Assembly (NCBI GenBank): GCA_018004935.1
Contig: JAGNBF010000057.1
Span: forward strand, 1-48,291
Direction of reading: 5' to 3'
Origin: Chloroflexota bacterium
GTDB taxonomy: Bacteria; Chloroflexota; Anaerolineae; Promineifilales; Promineifilaceae
DNA: 48,291 nt
A program made the position numbers and the translations under genes. Position 1 is the stretch's first letter, and each line of letters begins with the position of its first letter. Shown here piece after piece: positions 1 through 9,600 of this stretch. The notes under the pieces are model-generated. The model had not been told where the DNA came from. It did no database searches and saw only the letters and a list, made by a program, of their open reading frames with translations.

Positions 1-1242
1 TAGCGGTTGGCGCGAGGTGATCAGGCATTGGAATCCGGCGGCTGTCTCCATGAGTTCGATGAGATGGGGGGCGGTGTGGCTGAGGTGTTCAAAATTATCC
101 AGGATGAGGAGCAGGTCGCGGCCGCGTAAAAACTGCTTGATCTGTTGGGTTGGAGAAACACCTTCAGCCGGGGGCAGGGGCAAAGCCGCCAAAATCGCCC
201 CATCCAGATGATCCGCCTGGCTGTCGGCGGGTAAACCGACCAGGGGAACCCACCAGACGCCGTCCGGGTATTGGGCTTGCTCTTGCCGCGCCAGTTGTAG
301 CGCCAGGCGAGTTTTGCCGATGCCCCCCAGACCGGTCAAGGTGAGTAAACGACAGGTAGGATCAGCCAGGTGTGCGGCCGCGTCGTTGAGACTACTCTGT
401 CGTCCAATGAAAGGGGTTATATCGGCGGGCAGGTTGTGGCAGGGGGGTGGGGCAGGGGGTAGAAGTGTGGGCAATGTCGCGGCCGCGGGCATTCCTACCT
501 TAATTTGCTCCATTAAAACAACTGTTTCCGGCATCGGCTCCACGCCCAGCGCCTCCCATAACACCGTCCGGCACTGTTCAAACTGAGCCAACGCTTCGGC
601 TCGTTGCCCTTGGGCCGCCAAGGCGTGCATTAACTGCCGGTACGCTTCTTCACGCCAGGGATCCAGGGCCAATTGTTGCATCGTCAGCAACGCGACCTTG
701 TCCCATTGCTGTTGCGTCAGGGCCAGATCACTCAGACGGGCTAACGCCATCATGACCCGGCGGTGCAACTGCTCCCGGCGTAACAACAGCCACTCATCAA
801 AGGTCACACCGGTCACTAAAGCCGCTTCAGCCAGAAGCGGGGCCGTGTAATGGCTTAACCATCGAGCCGAATTGTCCGGATTTGTCCCACTTTCTAAAGC
901 TTGCAACTCGGCCACAAGCATGTCTACATCCAGGGTATAGTCCGTGGCCCGGTTAAATTGCACCGTCTGGTGAGAAATGAGTAGGAATGGGGTGGGAGAA
1001 CGATCATCGTGTAATGTTTTACGCAGATTGAACAACGTCTGGCGTAAGTTATTGCGTGCGGCTGCTTCAGGATGATCCGGCCACAGTAAAGCCGCCAGGT
1101 GACTCCGTCGGTGAGCCTGCCCTGCTTCCAGAGCCAGATACGCCAGGAGCGCACGAGCATTATCCGACTCAAAGCGGCGCACGACCTGTCCATCTAATAT
1201 CACCTGGAACTGACCCAAAAACGAGAAGCGTAACTGACTCAT
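1..1242 (-). CDS. SARP/BTAD transcriptional regulator with NB-ARC-type ATPase domain, C-terminus outside window
   Basis: The frame opens at an ATG at 1242 and stays open to the left edge, giving 414 residues of a longer protein. Residues 1-90 look like an OmpR/PhoB-type winged helix, starting MSQLRFSFLGQFQV. Residues about 95-240 form the helical bacterial transcriptional activation domain (BTAD), containing RREQLHRRVMMALARL and ALDPWREEAYRQLM. After a proline-rich linker comes a P-loop NTPase with Walker A GLGGIGKTRL near residue 300, Walker B DLLLILDNFEHL near 375, and LITSR at the edge. This domain order is typical of AfsR/SARP-like regulators, which in Chloroflexota usually end in TPRs; that end is not visible here. 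Target genes are unknown. It is divergent from the small protein and beta-helix pair at 1482-2872. Domain assignment is confident; function is inferred. Confidence 0.9.
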   Translation of the reverse strand, partial: MSQLRFSFLGQFQVILDGQVVRRFESDNARALLAYLALEAGQAHRRSHLAALLWPDHPEAAARNNLRQTLFNLRKTLHDDRSPTPFLLISHQTVQFNRATDYTLDVDMLVAELQALESGTNPDNSARWLSHYTAPLLAEAALVTGVTFDEWLLLRREQLHRRVMMALARLSDLALTQQQWDKVALLTMQQLALDPWREEAYRQLMHALAAQGQRAEALAQFEQCRTVLWEALGVEPMPETVVLMEQIKVGMPAAATLPTLLPPAPPPCHNLPADITPFIGRQSSLNDAAAHLADPTCRLLTLTGLGGIGKTRLALQLARQEQAQYPDGVWWVPLVGLPADSQADHLDGAILAALPLPPAEGVSPTQQIKQFLRGRDLLLILDNFEHLSHTAPHLIELMETAAGFQCLITSRQPL

Positions 1243-1442
1243 CTGAAATCCTCGAAAACAGGTTTCAAGTTTTAACTGTTCCCCTGCGTTCCTGATATTT
1301 TTATTCCTCTAAAAAATGCCCCAGCTAAGGGGAACACCGGCTATCAGGCCAAACAAATAGACATATAGTCCTCATCATAACGCCTCACTATTCCCTGCCT
1401 GCCGCTCACCGGTCACGGCTCACTTCTCATTCTTCTCAAGTA

Positions 1443-1473
1443 GTAACGCTTTCCTAACGGTGACTGTTGTACG
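1443..1473 (+). repeat. 31-bp repeat shared with the 3' end of the FmdE-like gene
   Basis: These 31 bases match the reverse complement of 41808-41838 at 29 of 31 positions. At the other site they encode the last codons (VTLS, stop) of the FmdE-like gene and the bases just after it. Here they lie immediately upstream of a small ORF. The TTG at 1467 sits inside the repeat, which argues for the ATG at 1482 as the start of that ORF. Confidence 0.6.
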
Positions 1474-1481
1474 CTCCAGAA

Positions 1482-1700
1482 ATGGCTGAACGCTTACACC
1501 GTTACCACTCGTTCCTTTTGCGCTTATGGCGTGAGGCGGAACATTCTGAAAACTGGCGAGCCTCATTGCAGGAAGTCAAAACAGAACGAGTGATAGGTTT
1601 CGGCACGCTCAAAGATCTACTGGTTTATCTGGAGGGGTTGGCTCAACGTGAAGAGCATGAGCTAAACAATCCTATGGTTGAGGAGAATGAATCATGTTAA
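1482..1700 (+). CDS. Small conserved-looking protein coupled to a secreted beta-helix protein
   Basis: This is a 72-residue ORF from ATG 1482; a TTG at 1467 would add five residues but lies in a repeat. It is charged and aromatic, with RYHSFLLRLWREAEHSENW, then WRASLQEVKTERVIGF and a final LLVYLEGL helix. I recall similar very short proteins (FLLRLWR, WRASLED, GF, L..L..FL) as common uncharacterised ORFs in Chloroflexota; this is memory, not a search. It has no signal peptide or membrane segment. Its TAA overlaps the ATG of the next gene (ATGTTAA, 7 nt), and the ribosome-binding AGGAG of that gene lies within it, so the two are probably translationally coupled. Function unknown. Confidence 0.65.
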   Translation: MAERLHRYHSFLLRLWREAEHSENWRASLQEVKTERVIGFGTLKDLLVYLEGLAQREEHELNNPMVEENESC

Positions 1701-2872
1701 GAAAGAAACGCTTTTTCTGGTTTTGCCTGGTGGTTTTAGGCAGTTTATTGGTGGTGGGACGACTCGCGGCCGCGCCGCAGGGTGTCAACCGGTACATAGC
1801 CACCACAGGCACGGATAGTGGCAACAATTGTACCAACCAGGCCACGCCATGCCTGACTATTGAACACGGCTTAAACAACAGTAGTAGTGGGGATACCTTG
1901 TTTATTGCCCCAGGCTTTTACACCCCTACCGTTAGCTTGCTTCTAAGTTTTGATGTCACCCTCATCGGCGCAGGACTAGACAAAACCTTCATCAATGCCA
2001 ACCAAAACGATAACGGCTTTGTCAATTACAATGGGGCTACCAGTTCTATTCAAGACCTGACCGTTTACAATGCCCAACTGAATGGCATTCACAATGTGAA
2101 TATATTGTATCTGGAGCGGGTTGCCGTAAGTAGTAGCGGCTCTAATGTTGACGGTGGGGGTATCTTCAATACGGCACATGGCGATCTCTTCATCAGCGAG
2201 AGTCTCATCGCGGGTAATCAGACCAGTCGGTATGGCGCAGGTTTGTTTAATGCGGGCCAGGCTACCATCAACAATAGTGCCTTTCTGCAAAACCAGATTA
2301 CGGGAATTCAGGGGGAAGAGGGAGGTGTCACCAATTATGGTGTGTTGAGTCTGACAAATGTGACCTTTGCCTTCAATCAGGCTCCGAACGCGGCCGCGTT
2401 GGGCAACATTGGCACCCTGACCATGCAAAACGTCACCATCGCCGATAACCACAACACGGTTCCAGGGGGCGTCAGTGCCATTGCCAACTATGTTCCCACA
2501 ACTACGTTGAGTCATGTCATCATCGCCAACAACGGCGATGGGCCTCAATGTGGGGGATCAGCCCCCTTAACCTCTGCTGGCTTCAATCTGGATAGTAGTG
2601 ATAGTTGTGCTTTTAATCAGTCAGGCGATCAGATCAACACAGACCCCCTGTTAAGTAGTTTAGGTGCTTATCAAAATCCCTTGATGCCTGTCTTTGGCCT
2701 GAACACGGGTAGCCCCGCCATTGACGCCGGTAACAACAGCAGTTGCCCGGCTACAGATGCCCAAGGCTCACCCCGTCCCTTCGATGGCGATGGTGATGGT
2801 ATGGCAATCTGTGACATTGGTGCGTATGAACGCGGTTATCGCCTCTTCTTACCGCTGATGTTAAGCCAATAA
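1694..2872 (+). CDS. Secreted right-handed beta-helix protein with choice-of-anchor-Q-like end
   Basis: A 392-residue exported protein. AGGAG lies 8 nt before the ATG. Residues 1-27 form a signal peptide (basic RKKR, hydrophobic core, AAA at the cleavage region). Residues 35-320 carry short beta-strand turns rich in N, G and S (GGGIFNTAHG, GAGLFNAGQ, GGVTNYGVLSLTNVTF), the pattern of polymorphic outer membrane/pectate-lyase-like beta helices. The C-terminal part has the SPAIDAG ... DIGAYE signature found at the end of choice-of-anchor Q proteins. It ends in YRLFLPLMLSQ, a hydrophobic tail resembling those of other exported proteins in this window. Probably a surface or secreted adhesin-like or carbohydrate-binding protein; the ligand is unknown. 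Confidence 0.85.
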   Translation: MLRKKRFFWFCLVVLGSLLVVGRLAAAPQGVNRYIATTGTDSGNNCTNQATPCLTIEHGLNNSSSGDTLFIAPGFYTPTVSLLLSFDVTLIGAGLDKTFINANQNDNGFVNYNGATSSIQDLTVYNAQLNGIHNVNILYLERVAVSSSGSNVDGGGIFNTAHGDLFISESLIAGNQTSRYGAGLFNAGQATINNSAFLQNQITGIQGEEGGVTNYGVLSLTNVTFAFNQAPNAAALGNIGTLTMQNVTIADNHNTVPGGVSAIANYVPTTTLSHVIIANNGDGPQCGGSAPLTSAGFNLDSSDSCAFNQSGDQINTDPLLSSLGAYQNPLMPVFGLNTGSPAIDAGNNSSCPATDAQGSPRPFDGDGDGMAICDIGAYERGYRLFLPLMLSQ

Positions 2873-3441
2873 ACCGAACCGGGCATATCTTCGCCCTTTT
2901 TCGGGACAAATCCTTTGTTAAACTCAAGGCACTTTCTACGGAAATTTTCCGCATCGATAGACCATTGACCCTGTAACGATAGTTGTAAAAGTGCCAGGTT
3001 CGTGGTGATATCTTGCTGACCATAGTCGAGTAAAACGGCGTGACGTTGGCTATCTCCTATCTGATAACGCGCCAAAACGACATTGAGGGGATAGGTAAAG
3101 GCGTCATTAACAGTTGTCGCAGGCCAGGCCACCAGCGAAGCATTCCGACCTACCGGTTGCCGGGTTGTGGCTAAACAGGCCGGGGCAACTGCTTGATCCT
3201 TCACTAGCGGATGGGCGGCCTGGCTTATATCTTGGAGATGGGGTAGACCCGCTAACAGGGCAACTAAAAACGCCAACACCTTTGTTTGCGGTCGGTGGGT
3301 ATAACTCTTTTGTTTTAGCTTCACCTTTGTCAAAGCCTTAATCAGACCCATACGTTGCGCGTACAACCCCCATACCACTAACAGGGCAGGTTGGGTCAAT
3401 TGGGGAGAATCCGGATTCGGGGATGTTTGTTGATGGCTCAT
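2836..3441 (-). pseudogene. Remnant of a DDE-type transposase
   Basis: The frame from the ATG at 3441 encodes about 201 residues. The first ~85 look like the N-terminal helical part of a large transposase family common in Chloroflexota and cyanobacteria: TQPALLVVWGLYAQRMGLI, then KVLAFLVALLAGLPHLQDI and HPLVKDQAVA. After that the similarity I can recognise stops. The rest (MITE-like collapse around TTRQPVGRN, then FRRKCLEFNKGFVPKK) looks like a short leftover segment. A full transposase would be 400-500 residues with a DDE catalytic core, which is absent. The end overlaps the 3' end of the beta-helix gene on the other strand. Family name is from memory; the truncated state is clearer than the family. 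Confidence 0.5.
2881..2904 (+). terminator. Weak hairpin plus T-run after the beta-helix gene
   Basis: Immediately after the stop, GGGC and GCCC can pair around an 8-nt loop and are followed by five T residues. The stem is only 4 bp, so this is a weak candidate for an intrinsic terminator. Confidence 0.3.
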
Positions 3442-3555
3442 AGCAACCTCACACAGTTGGAAATTGCTATAAGCCTGCCACAATTGAGCAGATTGTTAAG
3501 GTGCGCTTTTCATTTTTGGCGGTTTTTCAGCTTTTTCCCGCCAATTGCACAAAAC

Positions 3556-4386
3556 TTACGTTGAAGTGACTTTGTTTTGCCAGAAAGTAGATTCTTTAAC
3601 AACAATCAAAACGGACACGCAGGCATAAGCAATCATCAGATAAGTTAGGGCCATCTGATTCCCACCGATTTTTTGTTCGATGGGGGGAAAAAGAGAAAGT
3701 GCAGTATTGATCGCTGTGTGGAAAAGAAGCGCACTGAATAAATTGCGGCTTGTTCGTAGGAAAAAACAGGTGAATAAAATACTAAAGGCAGTGGTTAGTA
3801 ACAGGAATATGCCGAAAGGCATGAACGATTGACTGACTCCAGAAATATAGAACAATGGCAAGTGCCAAAACCCCCAAATAAACCCAAGAAATAGACTTGT
3901 TACAAGGGGATTCCACAGTGTAAGCAGTCTTGGCAAGGCATACCCCCGCCAGCCAAACTCTTCTTGAAAGGAGCCACCCAGAAAAAACATCACCAGAAAA
4001 GTGGGGACAATCATTAAGGGCTGTTTCAACAGGGTGGTATCTGGCTGATAATCATTAAGAACAACATTGATCCAGACAGCTACACCAGTCAAAACGACAG
4101 GGATAAAAATGATAGCCAGCCACCATCCCAACGCCATCCGCAGCTCGAAACCTGAACGAATCAGTTGTTTGACCGCCGCCCAGCCACCCGATTTATAAGT
4201 CAAAACCACCGAAGCAAAAAGAGGCCCGTGAGCACCCATAATGACCCAGGCCATGTGGGGAACTGGTAATGAAAAGAAACCAATAGATGACAAAACGGGG
4301 GGAAGCCAAATTAACCAGGAAAAGCCAAATGCGAGAAGGAAAAACCAAAGTAGGGACTTGGTTGAAGATGATTTCGGATTTTCCAA
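3556..4386 (-). CDS. CPBP-family intramembrane metalloprotease (CAAX/Abi-like)
   Basis: A 276-residue multipass membrane protein. I place the start at TTG 4386, which has GGAG 8 nt upstream; the open frame continues to 4587 but that extension translates a REP-like repeat (VGATLVVAL), so it is not protein. The family motifs are clear: motif 1 EEFGWRGYALP with the Glu pair at residues 142-143, motif 2 WHLPLF, and motif 3 LFHTAINT near the C-terminus. About seven hydrophobic segments are visible. CPBP proteases act in the membrane on prenylated or small membrane substrates, and bacterial members are linked to bacteriocin immunity or signalling. It stands alone with no obvious partner, so the substrate cannot be named. 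Confidence 0.88.
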   Translation of the reverse strand: MENPKSSSTKSLLWFFLLAFGFSWLIWLPPVLSSIGFFSLPVPHMAWVIMGAHGPLFASVVLTYKSGGWAAVKQLIRSGFELRMALGWWLAIIFIPVVLTGVAVWINVVLNDYQPDTTLLKQPLMIVPTFLVMFFLGGSFQEEFGWRGYALPRLLTLWNPLVTSLFLGFIWGFWHLPLFYISGVSQSFMPFGIFLLLTTAFSILFTCFFLRTSRNLFSALLFHTAINTALSLFPPIEQKIGGNQMALTYLMIAYACVSVLIVVKESTFWQNKVTST

Positions 4387-4518
4387 TATAGTTACTCCAT
4401 GAATTGTTTTTTGAGGAAGCACCCCACTTGTTATTATTGCACTACAAGGGGATAAAAAACGCCAGAAAACTGATTGGAGAGAATTCTGGGTCTTTGGGGT
4501 TTCGCAGGGTAATCGTAC

Positions 4519-4577
4519 TGTAAGGGCTGGCCTTGTGCCTGACCAGAAGAGGGCAACTACAAGGGTTGCTCCTACAG
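4519..4577. repeat. REP-like dispersed repeat remnant
   Basis: The segment holds two diverged half-palindromes (GTAAGGGCTGGCC...GCCTGACC and AGGGCAACTACAAGGGTTGCTCCTAC). Such sequences are common intergenic debris in Chloroflexota and cyanobacteria. On the minus strand it translates to the familiar nonsense peptide VGATLVVAL, which explains the false N-terminal extension of the CPBP gene. Confidence 0.5.
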
Positions 4578-4635
4578 ATGGTGTCAACCCCTGAAATCCT
4601 GAAGACCCGGCTAAAACTTTCCGCAGGTGACTACA

Positions 4636-6096
4636 TTACGCCCCGTGGGAGACAGGCATTTGTTGCAACGGTCCAAGTAGATAACGTAAAACATCTTCAG
4701 CCGAGTAGCTGGTTTTACCGGCAGGCACAAACTGGCCCACCATTACCAGATCATCGCCAGAAGTCACGAGGGGATGTTCCACCGAGCCGTCTTTGCGGTG
4801 CTGAGCGTAGCCAGCAGTGGCTATGAGGTTGTTGCATAAGCAAGTACGACCCACGGTGTCTTCACGCTTACCCCCCTTGCGGACGTAGTCATCCACTGGT
4901 TCAGCCGGGCAACGATAGTTGAGTGAGCCGTCACCTTGACGGATGATCGCACGCAAAAAACCCAAATCGCAGATACGGTGGCGGGCCGCGTAAATCGCCG
5001 GATCCGCCATCGTCCCCGGCATTGTCACCACTTTGAAGGGGAAACCCGTAGGCGAAGCGCTAGGGTTGGTGAAAACCTGCACGGCTTCATCCAGCACCTG
5101 ACGTAGAACAGATTGCTTCAACGATGCTTCCATGCCCGATTCGTCGCACAAAGCAAAAGCCGTGCCCACCTGGACACCCGTCGCTCCGGCGGCCAAGATG
5201 TTTTTCACCTGCTGAGGATTGCCATAACCACCGGCAAACCAAAAGGGCAGACCAAACGGCTTCATCTTTTCCACATCAACCACGTCTTTTTCGCCATAGA
5301 TTGGCTCACCCAGGTCGTTGAGTTTGAGTGCGCCACGTGGAGGGGCATTGTGGCCGCCCGCGGTGGGACCTTCAACCACAAACCCATCTATCGCACCTTC
5401 ACTGCGCTTGAGCAATGCCTGTGCCAGCGTGGCGGAAGAGATGATAGGCAGGAATTTGGGTCGCTTGAGTTGCCCAAATAACCGCGTAATGCCAGGGAAA
5501 ATCCGTTCGGGGTCCAAATGAATCCGCACGTCGTCATCCGGTCTGGCTCCATGCACATCGAGTCGGTAGGAGACGGGCTCGTGGTGGGCCAATTTGTCGA
5601 GAATGCCAGCCACCTGCGTGGGGATACCGGCTCCCATCAGCACATAATCCACCCCGGCCAACATCGCGCCATAGAGCGAAGCCAGGTTAGGCATTTGTAC
5701 TTTTTCCAGCAGGTTGATTCCCACGAGACCGGGGTGGTTTTCTTTGGCCAGGAAAACTTCGACATAGTTGGCGAGGGCGGTCAGCCTGTCAAGGAATAAG
5801 GGCGGATTAATGGTGTAGGTGGGCGATGTTTTGTAAGGGGTGGTGGGTGCTTTACCGCCGGGGACATAGTAACGCCTAAGGATGTTCTGCACTAGTTCGG
5901 GCATGGGAAAGCTGGCGAGGGCGCGGCGCATATGCCCGTCAAGGTCGCCGTCGGCGAGTCGGCTGACCAATACGCGGTTGATGCCGGTGCCTGAGACCAC
6001 GCCTAATTGCCCCAGCCGCGATACCGACCGAGCCAAAACCCAGTTAGAAATTGCCACCCCCATACCGCCTTGAATAATAACCGGTAACTTCATCAT
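4636..6096 (-). CDS. Nitronate monooxygenase-like flavoenzyme
   Basis: A 486-residue protein with a TIM-barrel FMN fold of the 2-nitropropane dioxygenase/nitronate monooxygenase group. Visible features are the N-terminal PVIIQGGMGVAISNW (barrel strand 1 and flavin-contact loop), VEGPTAGGHNAPPRG with the conserved His of the GGH motif, PFWFAGGYGNPQQV (phosphate-binding glycine loop) and GATGVQVGTAFALCDESG. It is longer than classical NMOs (about 320-380 residues). The extra C-terminal ~110 residues, which contain CLCNNLIATAG, resemble the long PfaD-like or nitronate-monooxygenase relatives. It would be cytosolic and oxidise nitronates or act as an enoyl reductase; the substrate is uncertain. 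Two adjacent ATGs (6096 and 6093) are equally possible starts. Confidence 0.85.
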   Translation of the reverse strand: MMKLPVIIQGGMGVAISNWVLARSVSRLGQLGVVSGTGINRVLVSRLADGDLDGHMRRALASFPMPELVQNILRRYYVPGGKAPTTPYKTSPTYTINPPLFLDRLTALANYVEVFLAKENHPGLVGINLLEKVQMPNLASLYGAMLAGVDYVLMGAGIPTQVAGILDKLAHHEPVSYRLDVHGARPDDDVRIHLDPERIFPGITRLFGQLKRPKFLPIISSATLAQALLKRSEGAIDGFVVEGPTAGGHNAPPRGALKLNDLGEPIYGEKDVVDVEKMKPFGLPFWFAGGYGNPQQVKNILAAGATGVQVGTAFALCDESGMEASLKQSVLRQVLDEAVQVFTNPSASPTGFPFKVVTMPGTMADPAIYAARHRICDLGFLRAIIRQGDGSLNYRCPAEPVDDYVRKGGKREDTVGRTCLCNNLIATAGYAQHRKDGSVEHPLVTSGDDLVMVGQFVPAGKTSYSAEDVLRYLLGPLQQMPVSHGA

Positions 6097-6340
6097 GTCT
6101 CTATCTTCTCTTCATCCAAAGTGAAAGGCACAGGTTTCCCTTTTTAAGTCGTAGATTGGTCTATGATTTGCCCTAACACCCGTCGAAGATGACTAAATCA
6201 CATTGAGCTTTTAGCGGATACGCTATAACAACCCACCTGCACGGGATACGTACTTGAGGGGGTGATTGACTTACCCTTATGGAACAAAAAAACCAGCAAT
6301 TTGTCAAGCCGGGCCGTTGGATAGTTGGTTCGGTCATTGG

Positions 6341-6596
6341 AGTAGGGGGAAACGAACGCTGGTCTATTGTTTTGAGGAGAACTTAAGAAACAGCGTTCGC
6401 CCCTACTTTTTGGGACAGTCATTTACCAGGAGCATGGCTTTCCCAAAAATTCCCGTGGTGAGGATAATTGGTTGGTACGATATAGAGCTAGTTTGCCTAT
6501 GTTTAGGGAACAGGCAACTCTCCTGATAATTCTAACCATTCCGTTCATTAGAAAACCATCGCTCTCTGATAGGGTAAAGGATGAAAAAAGAGGGAT
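6341..6596. repeat. Intergenic element, copy 1, with hairpin (second copy at 36856-37040)
   Basis: The gene-free stretch 6097-6638 contains this block. It shares ordered islands with 36856-37040: GGGGGAAACGAAC, GAGGAGAACT, GTTCGC.CC.ACTTTTTGGGA, a CATGG.TTT.CCAAAAATTC stretch, and AAAGGATG.AAAAAGAG.GAT. In this copy GTAGGGG (6342-6348) and CGAACGCTG (6353-6361) pair with CAGCGTTCG (6390-6398) and CCCCTAC (6399-6405), a 16-bp stem with a 4-nt bulge followed by five T. No ORF is supported. It may be a mobile non-coding element or a structured RNA. The remainder of 6097-6638 shows only the TTTCAAGTTCC-type low-complexity text near 6615-6660. Confidence 0.5.
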
Positions 6597-6638
6597 ATTC
6601 GTCCATCCTTTCTGAAAACAAGTTTCAAGTTCCAGGTT

Positions 6639-9600
6639 TCAAGTTCCTCTGAGTTCCTGGAGTTCCTCGCATTTTCTGCGGCGAAAACCGGCAACTTTAA
6701 GTGTGATGACGCCTAGTAAAGACACAAACGTTATCCCCATGACAAATGCCCAGGTCTTGGTCTGCACCCGCAACTGTGACAGGCCAATTGCGGTGGGTGC
6801 TGTACCTGCCTGGCCCAAAATAAAGGCGGAAAAGCCGGGTGTATCTCCCTGGGCATAGCTATAAGCCCCGCCATCGTTACCCGTGATTGGGGTGGTGAGG
6901 GGATTCCAGCCACCGACAAAGCGGAATACCGCCAGATTGCCTTCAGGTATTCCGTTAAGTTCATCACTGGTGCGGGCGTAGAGTCGTACTGTTGCCGGTA
7001 AATTGTTGCTGGGCGTTATGGTGTAACAGCGTCGGGCATAGGGGGGTGAGCTATTATTCGTGTCGGTACAATATTCCCCGGTGTTCAATTCACGCACGGT
7101 GACGGCCACCACGCCGAGATTGTTGCCGCCACTGATTTCGACGCCACGATAAAGAATGGCGGTCGCGGCAGAGTTGGGTATTTCCAGAAAAGCAACATTG
7201 CCCGTACCACCAACCAGTTTGTGCTGGGTTAAAGAGCCGTTGTTGGTGAGGGCGGTTTCGACGGAGAGTTGATTGCCTGCCGCTAGAATGAATTGACTGC
7301 CCAGATCAATGGTCAGGCTGTTGAAGTTGGTACTACCGTCGAGGGTGATGGTGTGTGCGCCGGTGATCCGCACATCTACGGATTGGGTGAAGGCGCCGTA
7401 ATCCCAGTTTTGGCCCTGGCTCCAGTTGCCGGTGGCCATGCTGGTGTAGGTAGGGCGGAAAAGGGAGATGAGGTTGCTGGTTCGTTGGCTTACGATGAGT
7501 TGTTCGTTGACCGGATCGTAGGTGTAGCCGAGAAGAGAACCCCCGCTCGCGGCCGCGCCCAAAACACTGTTACTGGCTGTAATCGGCCCTACGGTTGTCC
7601 CCGCATAACCAGCCCCATAGGTAATAGCCCCAACATCGACCACCAGGCCATTGTCCCAGTCTCGGCTTGGCACGACGTAGTTGCCGTTGTTTAAAATCAC
7701 GATTCCCAAACTGCCAAGCTGGTCGTTCGTGGTTGTTCCTACCAGGCTATTGGTTGAAGAGATGGCCCCCGTACAGCCTGTTACACCATTACACCAGGTG
7801 ATAGCTCCGGCGTCTGCGGCCGCGCCGTTATCCCAAAAAGGGGCCGGCACAACAAAATGACCCGTAGTGAGAAGATACACGCCATTCCCTCCTACCCCGT
7901 CACTGGTGGTGCTACCAACCAGGCTATTCCCGGCCGTAACCGTTCCTACACACCCCACTGTCCCATCGCACCAGGTCACCGCTCCCGCATTATAGACAGT
8001 GCCATTGTCCCATTGGGAACTGCGAACCACATAGTGACCATTTGTTAATGGTGTGATCCCATTAAATCCGACATTATCAAAGTTGTTTCCCCCTACCAGA
8101 CTGTTGGCCGGGGAAACAATGCCCGTACAACCGATTGAGCCGTTGCACCAGGTGACGGCCCCTGCGACTAAAGTAGCCCCATTGTTCCAAGAAGGACTGC
8201 CAACGACGTAATGACCATTAGCCAGAGCCACCACCGAATAACCCACATAATCACTGGCTGTGGTTCCCACCAGACTGTTGGCCGGGGTGATTGATCCAGT
8301 ACAACCGGCTAACCCATCACACCAGGTAGCCGCCCCAACGTTTGGAGTTCCCCCCTGATCCCAACTATGGCTCAGGACAATGTAGTTGCCATTGCTTAAA
8401 ACAGTCACATCCGAACCGACATAATCATCGGTGGTCCCCCCCACCAGGCTATTACTGGCAGAGATAATACCTGTACAGCCAACTGTTCCATCGCACCAGG
8501 TTGTGGCTCCGGCATTTGTGATGGCCCCACTATCCCAACTAGAACTAAACACAACGTAGTGCCCATTGCTGAGAACCTTCACCGCACCAACATAATCATT
8601 GGCCGTTGTACCGACCAAACTATTGCTGGCTGATACAGTGCCAACACAACCCCCTGTGCCGCTGCACCAGGTAGCCGCTCCGGCATTGACTGTTGCCCCA
8701 TTGTCCCAATTGCGACTCCGCACCACATAATTGCCATTGCTCAGGGGAGCGACAGAGTCAAGTCCAACCTGATCCCCGGCGGTGCTACCTAACAAACTGT
8801 TAACCGAGGAGATGATCCCCGTGCAACCGGTTGACCCGTTGCACCAAGTGACGGCCCCGGCGTCTGCGGCCGCGCCGTTGTCCCAATACAGACTGGCCAC
8901 CACATAATGACCATTACTTAAACCAGTGACTCTACCCGCTTGTCCTACATAATCATTCGTGGTACTACCGACCAGGCTATTAGCCACTGAGATAGTTCCA
9001 CTACAACCTGCCGTGCCGTTACACCAGGTAAGTGCGCCCGCATTGGCCGCGCCTCCATTATCCCAGCCTGGGGTATGGACGAGAAAATGTCCGTTACTTA
9101 AAGCCGTTATGCTATTACTGCCTACCGTATCATTGGCATTGCTCCCTACGAGACTATTGGCTACAGAAACCGCACCAACACAACCTGTTATCCCCTGGCA
9201 CCAGGTGACTGCCCCAGCATCTGTCAAGGCTCCGTTGTCCCAGTTCTGGCTCTGCACCACATACTGGTTGTTGGGCAGAACCCTCACACCTGCATCCCCC
9301 ACCTGATCATTAGCTCTTGAACCAACCAGGCTATTGGCCGCTGAGACCGCCCCGGTGCAACCACCCCAGCCGTTACACCAGGTGACAGCCCCCGCATTGG
9401 TGGTTGCGCCATTGTCCCAGAAGTTACTCCGCACGATGTAATGTCCATTGTTCAGGGCCAGGATGCCGGTGGAACCAATCCCATCCCCTGTAATTGTGCC
9501 GACCAGGCTATTGCCAGTGGAGATAGTCCCCGGACAACCCGTGACGCCGCTACACCAGGTAACAGCCCCCACATTGAGGGCCGCGCCATTATCCCAACCG

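Noticed and set aside
1976-2548. 190-residue minus-strand ORF inside the beta-helix gene
   Set aside because: Antisense reading of a clear exported protein with start site, signal peptide and tail on the plus strand.
3556-4587. CPBP gene start at 4587
   Set aside because: The extension translates REP-like repeat DNA (VGATLVVAL); TTG 4386 has a ribosome-binding site and gives the usual length.
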